Assembly: GCF_020386635.1 (NCBI RefSeq)
Contig: NZ_CP081942.1
Location: 1,612,001 to 1,676,000 of the forward strand
Length of the DNA stretch: 64,000 bases
Source of the DNA: Pseudomonas sp. MM211
GTDB taxonomy: Bacteria; Pseudomonadota; Gammaproteobacteria; Pseudomonadales; Pseudomonadaceae
Reading direction: 5' to 3'
Shown: positions 42,901-53,166 of the stretch, piece by piece
How the letters are laid out: every line of letters begins with the position of its first letter
How positions within the stretch are numbered: the first letter of the stretch is position 1
Program-made: the position numbers and the translations under genes
The notes under the pieces: generated by a model
Told to the model about the DNA's origin: nothing
Seen by the model: only the letters and a program-made list of their open reading frames with translations
Database searches by the model: none

Positions 42901-43790
42901 CCGCTGATGTTCTGAAACAGGCGGACACTGCCATGTATCGTGCCAAGCAGGCCGGCCGCAATGCCCTGCATTTCTTTGCGCCGGAGATGCAGGCTGCCAT
43001 CGATCAGCGGTTGCAGCTACAGGGTGAGTTGCGCCAAGCGATCGCGCGCAACCAGTTGTACCTGGCTTTCCAACCACAGCTGCGGCTCGACGATGGCAGC
43101 GTCATCGGCGCCGAAGTGCTGGTGCGTTGGGCGCACCCTGAGCGCGGCGAGATAATGCCGGGGCAGTTCATCCCCCTCGCCGAGGAAACCGGACTGATCC
43201 AGGATATCGGCAACTGGGTGCTGGAGCAGGCGTGTGCTGCTCTGCAGCGCTGGCTGCCGGAGCGGCCGCAGATGGTGTTGGCGGTGAACCTCAGTCCACG
43301 TGAGCTGCGCAGCCGAGGTTGTGTCGCGCGGGTCAGCAGTTGCCTGCAGCGCTATGCAGTGCCGGCCGCTGCGCTGGAGCTGGAACTCACCGAGGGCGTG
43401 CTGCTCGAGGATGTCGAGCAGTGCATCGCCAATATGCAGGCGCTCAAGGCATTGGGCGTGCGCTTCTCCATCGATGATTTCGGCACCGGTTATTCCTCCC
43501 TGACTTACCTCAAGCGATTGCCGCTGGACAGGCTGAAAATTGACCGTAGCTTCACCCAGGATCTTGGTACTGGCGAGGTTGGTAGCAACACGCTGCTAGT
43601 CGAAACCATCCTGATGATCGCCCGCAATCTCGACCTGGAATGCGTAGCCGAAGGCATCGAGACCGCTGAGCAGCTCGAGCACCTCAAGGCGCTGGGCTGC
43701 GAATTCGGCCAGGGCTATCTGTTGGGCAGACCGGTAGTCGAGGCGGACTTCCTGGCCAGGCTCGACATGCCGTCGCGGGTGCTTCCCTAA
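39990..43790 (+). CDS. MASE1-like/PAS4/GGDEF/EAL cyclic-di-GMP enzyme
   Basis: 1266-residue membrane sensor that could make and break cyclic-di-GMP. ATG 39990 follows GAGG by seven bases. About eight hydrophobic segments fill residues 5-300 in a MASE1-like array (LVLTLWWGPRVLLGLYLNAM). Four PAS-type domains follow (about 315-835), the second starting QSHLFSQTEDLANIGGW. The GGDEF domain (about 835-1000) has an intact LARMGGDEFVVLL and an RAED inhibitory site five residues before it. The EAL domain (about 1015-1260) has EVLVRWAHP, AVNLSPRELR, ELTEGVLLED, IDDFGTGYSSLTYLKRL and CVAEGIETAEQ, so both activities may be functional. It is 88 bp downstream of envZ and convergent with ldcA. Confidence 0.9.
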   Translation: MPPTSERLPFWTWWLPLPAFHLATLLSLTTQFEGGMAILYLPFALGLVLTLWWGPRVLLGLYLNAMLCAPLWGLDWRWAPVHALPETLGVTFCYLLLRWRPFDAALPDISHLLRFILLGVLLPAALTCLVLLGTLLLLGSLSAYEAPQVALTLWLADSLTALVISTALLTYLSPWLRRRGWLMNVENIAAPLQQVPEVLRSLPSRSLLLILLVCLPVLLEFLPLALKLPLIGLLMLSLALVWGFAGALCGAAMSVLSILVLPWFHGVAASASWIEPQRLELHFSILLFTLAAMLVGRSLSDLRLALVRSAAMQQQLALANLALDASPLGVVIADARREDLPLIYCNPSFERITGRDVQGSLGLSLRRLLRDDRRHEDMRVLETAIRRGTPGNAVLHLQRKGGQPFWSEVILAPMHDESGLSHFIVMQQDVSAREQLAQEVARQREELLQQSHLFSQTEDLANIGGWVLNMHDMSMYWSAGCFTIYELDPRKAALTFDESVGRFDATGQALVYRTLQEMIEGGERFDLEVRVTTFLGKTRWIRLRGAAERDGTQLVRLYGAVQDITARRRTEQQLRERDDRLRLFFEAPLIGMALITPTFGWEEVNLKLCSILGRSREQLLDCNWESISVADDLEVEQWLLDDVLQGSREGFERDRRFVRPDGSEVQTRLNLRAVRRGNGGISGGISMFLLLVEDISARFEAEARYRTIVEHAPEAILLYTEDGGMVDFNENALRMFACRREDLLSRRPFELSPVRQPNGALSAQAGKVYVEAALQGAAPVFEWTHRDSSGRRFPCEVSLVRLPGEPALIRCSISDISERQRYQREIERLAYSDELTGLPNRRLLLDRLQHAMDREMREGSLGALLFIDLDHFKTVNDSLGHLVGDSLLREVTVRLASQLRAEDTLARMGGDEFVVLLEALDANPQLAGEQAALIAEKLLKSLEGSCLIDGHELSVSASIGIALHPFGAQNAADVLKQADTAMYRAKQAGRNALHFFAPEMQAAIDQRLQLQGELRQAIARNQLYLAFQPQLRLDDGSVIGAEVLVRWAHPERGEIMPGQFIPLAEETGLIQDIGNWVLEQACAALQRWLPERPQMVLAVNLSPRELRSRGCVARVSSCLQRYAVPAAALELELTEGVLLEDVEQCIANMQALKALGVRFSIDDFGTGYSSLTYLKRLPLDRLKIDRSFTQDLGTGEVGSNTLLVETILMIARNLDLECVAEGIETAEQLEHLKALGCEFGQGYLLGRPVVEADFLARLDMPSRVLP

Positions 43791-43796
43791 GTCGCG

Positions 43797-44693
43797 TTAC
43801 CAGGCAAGGGTAGCGCCCAGCAGGCGCGCGTTGCGACGGTAGGGCCAGGCACGATTGGCGTCGCCGTGGCCGCTGGGCAGGTCGCCGTACAGCGGGATAT
43901 CGAACGGCGCGAGGTACTCGCCGATGATTTCCTCGATGCTGTGCTGCACACCGCGCCGCGGGCAGTCGGTGAAGCTGCCCAGGCATACCGCTGCCGGGCG
44001 CTGCTCGCCGAAGCTTTCGAACAGTTGCCAGAAGCTGCGCTCAAGGCGGTAGTAGGGCTCGCCGACGTCCTCGAGAATCAGGATGGCGTTGGCGGGCAGC
44101 TGCATGCCGGCGACGGTACCGCAGCCGCTGGCCAGTGCGGTGAGGTTGCCGCCAACCAGCGGGCCTTCTACGGCAGATTGCGGGCCGCTGATATGGCGTA
44201 CCGGCAGTGACTGGCTACGCCCTTGCAACAGATCCCATAGCGAGCGCATGGAGGCCAGCCGTTCACGCTGCCCGGCTGGCGCGGCCAGCGCTTGCAGGCC
44301 GAGCGCGGTGGTCACCGGGCCATGGATGCCTGGCAGGTCATGGCGGGCGAAGGCATCGAGCAGGATCGACAGGTCGGAATAGCCGATCAGCGGGCGCGGG
44401 GTGGCTTTCTGTAGCAGCGCCCAGTCGACCCCTGGCAGCAATTGCGCGCAGCCGTAGCCGCCGCGCAGGCACCATACGGCGTCGATACCCGGCAGGCTGA
44501 ACGCTTCGTGAAGGTCATCCAGACGCTGCGCAGGTGTGCCGGCCAGGTAGCGATGGCGGGCGCGCACATTGCGGCCCAGGTGGTAGTCGATGCCCTGCAC
44601 CTCGAGCTGCGCAAGAGTCGCTTCGAATACGTCGTCGGCGATGGCCGAGGCGGGCGCGATGAGTGCCAGGCGGCCTGCGAATGGTTTACTCAT
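43797..44693 (-). CDS. ldcA: Muramoyltetrapeptide LD-carboxypeptidase
   Basis: Cytosolic serine S66-family peptidase that removes the terminal D-alanine from recycled murein tetrapeptides. The 298 residues start [20 protein letters not shown]. The nucleophile region is [18 protein letters not shown] near 74-91, then [18 protein letters not shown] near 99-116. The Glu/His catalytic partners fall in [17 protein letters not shown] and [14 protein letters not shown] near the end. Its ATG overlaps by four bases the stop of rimK, so the two are translationally coupled. It is the last gene of the rimA-rimB-rimK-ldcA run. Confidence 0.93.
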   Translation of the reverse strand: MSKPFAGRLALIAPASAIADDVFEATLAQLEVQGIDYHLGRNVRARHRYLAGTPAQRLDDLHEAFSLPGIDAVWCLRGGYGCAQLLPGVDWALLQKATPRPLIGYSDLSILLDAFARHDLPGIHGPVTTALGLQALAAPAGQRERLASMRSLWDLLQGRSQSLPVRHISGPQSAVEGPLVGGNLTALASGCGTVAGMQLPANAILILEDVGEPYYRLERSFWQLFESFGEQRPAAVCLGSFTDCPRRGVQHSIEEIIGEYLAPFDIPLYGDLPSGHGDANRAWPYRRNARLLGATLAW

Positions 44694-45595
44694 CCTTTGC
44701 CCTTGGTACGCGTCAGGTTGGGGCCGCCGTTCTTTTCCAGAAACTGGATGATCATTCCGGCGACGTCCTTGCCGGTGGTCACTTCGATGCCCTCCAGGCC
44801 AGGCGAGGAGTTCACCTCCATTACCAGCGGGCCGTGATTGGAGCGCAGGATGTCGACCCCCGCTACCGACAGGCCCATGACCTTGGCCGCGCGGATGGCG
44901 GTCATGCGTTCTTCCGGGGTGATCTTGATCAGGCTGGCGGTGCCGCCGCGGTGCAGGTTGGAGCGGAATTCACCGGGCTTGGCCTGACGCTTCATCGCCG
45001 CGATGACCTTGTCGCCGACCACGAAACAGCGGATGTCGGCGCCGCCGGCTTCCTTGATGTATTCCTGCACCATGATGTTCTGTTTGAGGCCCATGAAGGC
45101 CTCGATCACCGACTCGGCCGCCTTCTCCGTCTCGCACAGCACCACGCCGATACCCTGGGTGCCTTCCAGCACCTTGATCACCAGCGGTGCGCCGTTGACC
45201 ATGTCGATCAGGTCGGGGATGTCGTCCGGCGAGTGGGCGAAGCCGGTCACTGGCAAGCCGATGCCGCGGCGCGACAGTAGCTGCAACGAGCGCAGTTTGT
45301 CTCGCGAGCGGGCGATGGCCACCGATTCGTTGAGTGGTACCACGCCCATCATCTCGAACTGGCGCAGTACCGCGCAGCCGTAGAAGGTCACCGAGGCGCC
45401 GATGCGCGGGATCACCGCGTCGAAGCCTTCCAGCGGCTTGCCGCGGTAGTGGATCTGCGGCTTGTGGCTGGCGATGTTCATGTAGGCCCGAAGGGTGTCG
45501 ATCACCACCATTTCATGGCCGCGCTGCTGCCCGGCTTCTACCAGGCGGCGGGTGGAATACAGGCGCGGGTTGCGCGACAGCACAGCAATCTTCAT
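44690..45595 (-). CDS. rimK: Ribosomal protein S6 glutamate ligase RimK
   Basis: ATP-grasp ligase that adds glutamates to the C-terminus of ribosomal protein S6. The 301 residues begin at ATG 45595 ([18 protein letters not shown]); the frame to 45748 overlaps rimB and is not used. The grasp motifs are [37 protein letters not shown] near 140-157 (ATP lysine), [18 protein letters not shown] near 175-192 and [20 protein letters not shown] with metal-binding Glu/Asn near 250-270. It lies between rimB and ldcA with four-base overlaps on both sides. Confidence 0.95.
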   Translation of the reverse strand: MKIAVLSRNPRLYSTRRLVEAGQQRGHEMVVIDTLRAYMNIASHKPQIHYRGKPLEGFDAVIPRIGASVTFYGCAVLRQFEMMGVVPLNESVAIARSRDKLRSLQLLSRRGIGLPVTGFAHSPDDIPDLIDMVNGAPLVIKVLEGTQGIGVVLCETEKAAESVIEAFMGLKQNIMVQEYIKEAGGADIRCFVVGDKVIAAMKRQAKPGEFRSNLHRGGTASLIKITPEERMTAIRAAKVMGLSVAGVDILRSNHGPLVMEVNSSPGLEGIEVTTGKDVAGMIIQFLEKNGGPNLTRTKGKG

Positions 45596-46059
45596 TGGGC
45601 ACCGCTCGGGTCGGGAAGCACGGGTTTGTCTTGTACGTAAGTGAGCGCCGGGTTGACCACCAACTGGCCTTCGATCAGCGCTTTGGAGCCCAGCAACATG
45701 CGATAGCGCATGGTCTTGCGGCTGGCCAGGGTGAACTCCACCGGCCACTGTAGATCGCCCAGCATCAAACTAGTGCGAATTACGTAGCGGCTCTGCGCCA
45801 GACCATTGGAACTCTTGATGCTCTTATAGGCGACCAGGCGCGCTTCGCAACGATGACGGCGCTGCACCTGAGTGCCGATATAGGCGGTGAACCGCACCCA
45901 GCGCTCGCCATCACGCTCGAATGGCTGGATATCGCTGGCATGCAGGCTCGAGGTGCTGGCGCCGGTGTCGATCTTGGCGCGCAGGCCGATAATGCCCAGC
46001 TCCGGCAGGTTGACCCACTCGCGCAGGCCGATCACGTTGAGGTGGTCGAATGTCTTCAA
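45592..46059 (-). CDS. rimB: Retropepsin-like protease RimB
   Basis: 155-residue aspartic-protease-like protein, the RimB partner that cuts or limits RimK-driven glutamate tails in P. fluorescens. The retropepsin active-site motif [14 protein letters not shown] is near 28-41. A second strand set follows with [19 protein letters not shown] and the C-terminal flap [19 protein letters not shown]. It overlaps rimK by four bases and is 72 bp after rimA. Annotated elsewhere as an ATP-dependent zinc protease, a name not supported by these motifs. Confidence 0.9.
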   Translation of the reverse strand: MKTFDHLNVIGLREWVNLPELGIIGLRAKIDTGASTSSLHASDIQPFERDGERWVRFTAYIGTQVQRRHRCEARLVAYKSIKSSNGLAQSRYVIRTSLMLGDLQWPVEFTLASRKTMRYRMLLGSKALIEGQLVVNPALTYVQDKPVLPDPSGAQ

Positions 46060-46131
46060 GAAAGGTTTCCGTGGCTGAGGTCTAGCTTCATGGCGGCCAT
46101 GGTACTGAAAATAAGGTGCTGTGCGAGGCTG

Positions 46132-46923
46132 TCAGCGAGCAACATCCGCTGCTGGCCATGCCGCCTCGGCAATTGCCGCCAAGCCCCTGAACTGCGGCTT
46201 GGCGAACAGGTAGCCCTGCATCAGGCTGATCCCGGTGGCGGCGAGAAAGTCCCGCTCTTCTGCCGTTTCGATGCCTTCGGCGATCACCATGATGTTGAGG
46301 TCGGCACAGATGCTGACGATACCTCGCACGATGGCCTGGCGCGCCTTGTCCTGATCAATTCCGCGAACCAGCGCCATATCCAGCTTGATCAGGTCGGGTT
46401 GAAAGTCAGCCAGCAACGTAAGGCCCGAATAGCCAGCGCCAAAATCGTCGATCGCGGTCTTGAAACCGAATTCCTGATACTGACGGAGGATATTCGTCAG
46501 GTGCTGGCTGTCTTGCAAATGATCGCTTTCGATGGTTTCGAAGATCAGTCTGTGCAGCGGGAAATTGTGCTGCCTTGCGGCTTCCAGGGTGCTGCGGATG
46601 CACAACTCCGGGCGGTACACGGCATTGGGCAGAAAGTTGATCGAGAGGTGGGTGTCCATGCCCAATTGCATCGCTTCGGCAATGGCCTGGGTGCGGCAGC
46701 GCTGGTCGAAGCGGTAGCGGTTGTCATCGTTGACGCGTTCGAGGACGCTCAGCGCACCTTCACCCGCCGATCCGCGCACCAGGGCTTCATGGGCGAACAC
46801 CTGCCGGGTACGGATGTCGACGATGGGTTGGAAAGCGAAATTGAAGTCGAAATCCAACTCCGGGCTACTCTGGCAGCCGCGACATTTTTCAGGGTGGGTA
46901 AGGTCGCTGGGAAAATGGGTCAC
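46132..46923 (-). CDS. rimA: EAL-domain cyclic-di-GMP phosphodiesterase RimA
   Basis: 263-residue protein that is almost entirely an EAL domain. It starts at GTG 46923 behind CCGGAG. All catalytic positions look intact: the Glu in FAHEALVRG near 47, Asn in LSINFLPNAVYRP, Glu in IFETIES, Asp pair in TAIDDFGAGYSGLTLLAD, Lys in LIKLDMALVRG, and Glu in VIAEGIETAEE with the Gln in LMQGYLFAKP. A cysteine-containing N-terminal stretch HPEKCRGCQSS precedes the domain. It heads the rimA-rimB-rimK-ldcA run, so RimK activity may be tuned by cyclic-di-GMP, as reported in P. fluorescens. Confidence 0.9.
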   Translation of the reverse strand: MTHFPSDLTHPEKCRGCQSSPELDFDFNFAFQPIVDIRTRQVFAHEALVRGSAGEGALSVLERVNDDNRYRFDQRCRTQAIAEAMQLGMDTHLSINFLPNAVYRPELCIRSTLEAARQHNFPLHRLIFETIESDHLQDSQHLTNILRQYQEFGFKTAIDDFGAGYSGLTLLADFQPDLIKLDMALVRGIDQDKARQAIVRGIVSICADLNIMVIAEGIETAEERDFLAATGISLMQGYLFAKPQFRGLAAIAEAAWPAADVAR

Positions 46924-47032
46924 TGCTGCTCCGGAATAGCGGTTGCACGATCAATGCTTGTGTCCGTCTGACAATATGGACAGGCTGATGTGGCAGCGAA
47001 ATTGTGATGGCAATTCAATCGACGGTGAGGTG

Positions 47033-47446
47033 ATGGTGGCAAAGCAGGATGCCGATGACAAGGTACGCTTGGACAAGTGGCTGTGGGCCGCGCGCTTCTT
47101 CAAGACGCGCGCCCTGGCCAAGGCGGCGATCGAAGGCGGCAAGGTGCATTGCCGTGGCGAGCGCTGCAAGCCGGGCAAGGAACCGAAAGTAGGCGAGGAG
47201 TACGTGATTCGTACCGGTTTCGAGGAACGTACGGTGACCGTGCAGGCGCTCTCCGTGGTGCGCCGCGGCGCGCCAGAGGCCCAAGCGCTGTATGCCGAAA
47301 CCGGCGAAAGCATCGTGCGCCGCGAGCTGACTGCTGAGCAGCGCAAGGCTGGCGCCTTGGGCGTGCAAACCGATGGGCGCCCCAGCAAGAAGCAGCGCCG
47401 GCAGCTTTTCTACCTGCGCGGCGGCTCCGGCGATTGGGTGGAGTAG
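47033..47446 (+). CDS. hslR: Heat-shock protein 15 (HslR), S4-domain RNA-binding protein
   Basis: Rescues stalled 50S subunits that carry peptidyl-tRNA. The 137 residues start at ATG 47033 behind GGTGAGG; the frame back to 46943 is not needed. The S4 domain is at about 10-70: VRLDKWLWAARFFKTRALAK, then GKVHCRGERCKPGKEPKVGE. The C-terminal part is basic (GRPSKKQRRQLFYLRG). It diverges from rimA across 109 bp and runs into the convergent PAP2 gene with a six-base gap. Confidence 0.93.
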   Translation: MVAKQDADDKVRLDKWLWAARFFKTRALAKAAIEGGKVHCRGERCKPGKEPKVGEEYVIRTGFEERTVTVQALSVVRRGAPEAQALYAETGESIVRRELTAEQRKAGALGVQTDGRPSKKQRRQLFYLRGGSGDWVE

Positions 47447-47452
47447 TCGGGG

Positions 47453-48244
47453 TCAGCGCGCGCTGATCACGCTAAACGATCCCAGTAATGGCACTTTCGC
47501 CAAGCCCCGCATCACCGGCAGAGTCACGCGCTCGATCGCCGCGCTGGCGCGGAAGGCCAGCGGTGTGTAGCAGCTCCAGGCGATACCCAGGACGCTGAGC
47601 AGTACACCGCCGACCAGAGCGTCCGCACCCCAGTGGGCGCCGGCGACCAGGCGCGGCATCGAGCCAATTAGCGCGACCGCCCAGACCAATGCCCGGCGCC
47701 AGCCGCTGACGAAGAGGCTGCAGAATATTGCCCAGATCATCAGCACCGAGGCGTGATCACCGGGGAAGCTGCGGCTGGCGCTATCCTTCAGATCCCAGCG
47801 TTCTTCCCAGGCTGGGAACATTTCGGTGAGCCGCGCGCTGCCTTCCACCAGCAGCGAGGGGCTTGCGTGCTGCCAGCCCATGTACTCGACCAGATCGGCG
47901 AACAGCACGCGCATCAGCAGCATGACGGTCAGCGCCACCAGAAACGCATAAAGCCCGGTGCGTACCTGCGCGGCCGGAAATACCAGGCCGGCGCGCAACA
48001 TGATCGCCAGCATTACCAGACCTACACCCGCGTCTACCGGGCGCATGCTGCCGATAGCCCAGATATGCGCCCACAGGCCGCCGGCATGTACCGGGTCGTT
48101 GAGCAGGTGGAACAGCCACAGATCGAACTGATTCCAGTAAATACGAGTCACCGGCCACAGCCAGCTGGCGAACAGGAGAGCGATGAGCAGGTGGCTGATG
48201 ATCAGGGCGCGAGGGCGCCATTGGGCATTTAAACTGAGGAGCAT
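47453..48244 (-). CDS. PAP2-family membrane phosphatase
   Basis: 263-residue membrane enzyme of the type 2 phosphatidic-acid phosphatase family. Five or six hydrophobic segments are visible. The catalytic triad motifs are partly clear: FPGDHASVLMIWAIF (SGDH-type motif 2) near 165-180 and AGAHWGADALVGGVLLS (SRxxxGxHxxxDxxxG-like motif 3) near 205-220. The motif 1 KxxxxxxRP lysine-arginine set is not obvious. Substrates could be lipid phosphates such as undecaprenyl pyrophosphate; this is not resolvable. It faces hslR convergently. Confidence 0.85.
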   Translation of the reverse strand: MLLSLNAQWRPRALIISHLLIALLFASWLWPVTRIYWNQFDLWLFHLLNDPVHAGGLWAHIWAIGSMRPVDAGVGLVMLAIMLRAGLVFPAAQVRTGLYAFLVALTVMLLMRVLFADLVEYMGWQHASPSLLVEGSARLTEMFPAWEERWDLKDSASRSFPGDHASVLMIWAIFCSLFVSGWRRALVWAVALIGSMPRLVAGAHWGADALVGGVLLSVLGIAWSCYTPLAFRASAAIERVTLPVMRGLAKVPLLGSFSVISAR

Positions 48245-48462
48245 GGCGGAAGGGCTTTCGAGGAAAACCGCCGATTCTAGGCAGCCTGGGCGCCGCCTTG
48301 GTGCCTTTCAGGCTCTCGTTCAGCCTTCGTTCAGCGGGGCGCACCTCAGCCGTTCTTCGCATTCAGCTTGGTCGGCGCCGCGTTTGCGCCTAAAATTGCC
48401 GGCCTCCAGGCCAGTGGCGCCGTCCCCTGGTCTGCTACGCATCTTTGAGCAGGCGATCCGTT

Positions 48463-49350
48463 ATGTCCGACTTCACCCAACGCTTTCTTTTCGACGATAC
48501 CGATGTGCGCGGTGAATTGGTCGGGCTGTCTGGCAGCTACCAGCAGGTGCTGGCCAAGCACGAGTACCCACGGCCAGTGGCGCAATTGCTTGGTGAATTG
48601 CTGGCCGCTGCGTCTTTGCTGGTCGGTACGCTGAAGTTCGACGGTTTGCTGGTGCTGCAGATACGTTCGGAGGGCCCGGTGCCGCTGCTGATGGTGGAGT
48701 GCTCCAGCGACGGCGAGCTGCGTGGCATCGCCCGCTACGAGGCTGAGCGCATTGCCGATGCTGACGGCCTGACGCAACTGATGCCCGAAGGCGTGATGGC
48801 CATGACCGTGGATCCGAAGCAGGGGCAGCGTTATCAGGGCATCGTCGCCCTGGACGGTGACACCCTGGCCGACTGCCTGACCAACTATTTCGCCACTTCC
48901 GAGCAGTTGGCCACGCGCTTCTGGTTGTGTGCCGACGGCCTGCGTGCCCGCGGGTTCCTGCTGCAGCAACTGCCGGCCGATCGCCTTACCGATGACGAAG
49001 AGCGCGCTGCCAGTTGGGAGCAACTGGTGATCCTCGCTGACACCCTGCAAAGCGAGGAATTGCTGGGGTTGGATAACGAAACCCTGTTGCATCGTCTCTA
49101 CCATCAAGAGTCGGTTCGACTGTTCGATCCGCGCCTCCTGCAGTTCCGTTGTAGCTGCTCTCGTGAACGCTCAGCCAAAGCGCTGGTCAGTTTAGGGCAG
49201 GCCGATGCCGAGCTCTTGCTCAGCGAGCATCACGGCCGTGTGGAAGTCGACTGCCAATTTTGCAACGAGCGCTATGGGTTTGATGCCACTGACATCGCCC
49301 AGTTGTTCGCCGGTGGAGGCAGTCAGCAGCCCTCTGACACGCGTCATTGA
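48463..49350 (+). CDS. hslO: Redox-activated chaperone Hsp33
   Basis: Cytosolic holdase activated by oxidative unfolding. The 295 residues start at ATG 48463 ([20 protein letters not shown]). The longer frame to 48445 is not needed. The C-terminal zinc switch is intact: the CxC unit in [17 protein letters not shown] near 229-231 and CxxC in [13 protein letters not shown] near 262-265. The linker between them is the usual length. It is monocistronic, with a 218-bp spacer before it and a short gap to pckA. Confidence 0.95.
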   Translation: MSDFTQRFLFDDTDVRGELVGLSGSYQQVLAKHEYPRPVAQLLGELLAAASLLVGTLKFDGLLVLQIRSEGPVPLLMVECSSDGELRGIARYEAERIADADGLTQLMPEGVMAMTVDPKQGQRYQGIVALDGDTLADCLTNYFATSEQLATRFWLCADGLRARGFLLQQLPADRLTDDEERAASWEQLVILADTLQSEELLGLDNETLLHRLYHQESVRLFDPRLLQFRCSCSRERSAKALVSLGQADAELLLSEHHGRVEVDCQFCNERYGFDATDIAQLFAGGGSQQPSDTRH

Positions 49351-49504
49351 GGGCCGCCAGCAACGCGCAGCGTGTTCGGATTTGGGGGCTGCCCTCGCAG
49401 TTCGCTTTTCTGGCATAATCCGCGCACTTTTTTAGCTGTAGTCCTGCTCCGTGCATGACTACAAAACGTTTGGAAGACTCGGCCGTTGGCCGACGGGGAC
49501 TCAC

Positions 49505-51045
49505 ATGACGCAAGCCAATAACGCTGTGTACACCGACATCAGCACCGCTCAACTGGTCGAAGAAGCCCTTCGTCGCGGTGAGGGCGAACTGGCGTCCAGC
49601 GGTGCTCTGGTTGTACGCACCGGCCACCGTACCGGGCGTTCTCCGGTCGATCGCTTCATCGTCGATGAGCCGAGCACTTCGGCTGACATCGGCTGGGGGC
49701 CGATCAACCGCAAGTTCCCGGCTGACAAGTTCGATGCCCTATGGGATCGCGTTCAGGCGTTCTCCGACGCCCAGGACAGCTTCGTTTCTCACGTTCATGT
49801 AGGTTCCGCCGAAGCTCACTACCTGCCTGTCAAGATGACCACTGCCACCGCCTGGCAGAACCTCTTTGGCCGCCAGCTGTTCATCGAGCCGACCCAGTAC
49901 AATCCGTCCGCCAGGCAGGAATGGCAAGTACTCAACGTTGCCAACTTCGAATGCGTGCCTGAGCGTGATGGCACCAACTCCGACGGTTGCGTGATCATCA
50001 ACTTCGCTCAGAAGAAGGTGCTGATCGCCGGTATGCGTTACGCCGGTGAAATGAAGAAAGCCATGTTCAGCGTGCAGAACTTCCTGCTGCCGGCCGCCGA
50101 CGTGCTGCCGATGCACTGCGCTGCCAACATCGGTGAAGAAGGCGACGTGACCCTGTTCTTCGGTCTGTCCGGCACCGGCAAGACCACCCTGTCCGCCGAT
50201 GAAAGCCGCTACCTGATCGGTGACGACGAGCACGGCTGGGGCACTGGCGTGGTGTTCAACATCGAAGGCGGTTGCTATGCCAAGTGCATCGACCTGTCCG
50301 AGAAGAACGAGCCGGTCATCTGGAAAGCCATCAAGTTCGGCACCGTGCTGGAAAACGTGGTGCTCGACGAGCAGCGCGCACCGGACTACACCGACGATAG
50401 CCTGACCCAGAACAGCCGTGCCGCTTACCCGCTGGAGTTCGTCGAGAAGCGCAGCGAGAAGAACCTCGGTGGCGAGCCGAATGCAGTGATCTTCCTGACC
50501 TGCGACCTGACTGGCGTGCTGCCACCGGTGTCGATCCTCAACGAAGAGCAGGCGGCCTATCACTTCCTGTCCGGTTACACCGCTCTGGTCGGTTCTACCG
50601 AAATGGGTTCGGCCCTGGCATCAAGTCGACCTTCTCCACCTGCTTCGGCGCACCGTTCTTCCCGCGCCCGGCTGGCGTTTACGCCGAGCTGCTGATCAAG
50701 CGCATCCAGGCGTTCGGCTCCAAGGTCTATCTGGTCAACACCGGCTGGACCGGCGGTGGCTACGGCGTCGGCAAGCGTTTCAACATCCCGACCACGCGTG
50801 GCGTGATTGCTGCCATCCAGAGCGGCGCGCTGATTGGTACCGAAACCGAGCAACTGCCGATCATCAACCTGAGCGTGCCGAAGGCCGTTCCGGGCGTCGA
50901 GACCAATCTGCTCAACCCGCGCAACACCTGGGCTGACCAGAATGCCTACGACGAGGCCGCCAAAGGCCTGGCCAAGCTGTTCATCGACAACTTCACCAAG
51001 TTCGATGTCAGCGACGCCATCAAGAAAGCCGGCCCGCAGCTGTAA
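49505..51045 (+). pseudogene. pckA: Phosphoenolpyruvate carboxykinase (ATP), interrupted by a frameshift
   Basis: Gluconeogenic enzyme converting oxaloacetate plus ATP to phosphoenolpyruvate. ATG 49505 ([13 protein letters not shown]) begins about 370 intact residues: [44 protein letters not shown] and the P-loop [14 protein letters not shown]. At 50609-50613 the reading frame slips: GGTTCGGCCCTGG lacks one G of the expected GGTTCGGGCCCTGG. In the other frame the protein resumes with [16 protein letters not shown] and runs to 51045 with the usual C-terminus. The intact product would be about 513 residues. A sequencing error in a G-run or a recent mutation are both possible; both halves are highly conserved. 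Confidence 0.9.
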
Positions 51046-51060
51046 GCTCGCGCCGTGTTC

Positions 51061-51088
51061 GACAGAGCCGCCTTCGGGCGGCTTTGTC
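51061..51088 (+). terminator. Terminator after pckA
   Basis: A 12-base stem GACAGAGCCGCC / GGCGGCTTTGTC closed by a stable TTCG loop, followed by ATTTATGGG. It lies 16 bases after the pckA stop and is a likely rho-independent terminator. Confidence 0.75.
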
Positions 51089-51172
51089 ATTTATGGGCTA
51101 TCGCGGCCTGTAAAACGCTTTCCATACACGCTACGGTTATTGGCCATCAGGCGGTCAATGGAGTGACAGCAT

Positions 51173-53098
<1,926 letters not shown>

Positions 53099-53166
53099 GC
53101 CGGCTGTCGAAATACCACTCGCCCGAGTAGGCCATACTGCAACGCTTCGACTCCGAGAGCGTTGCC

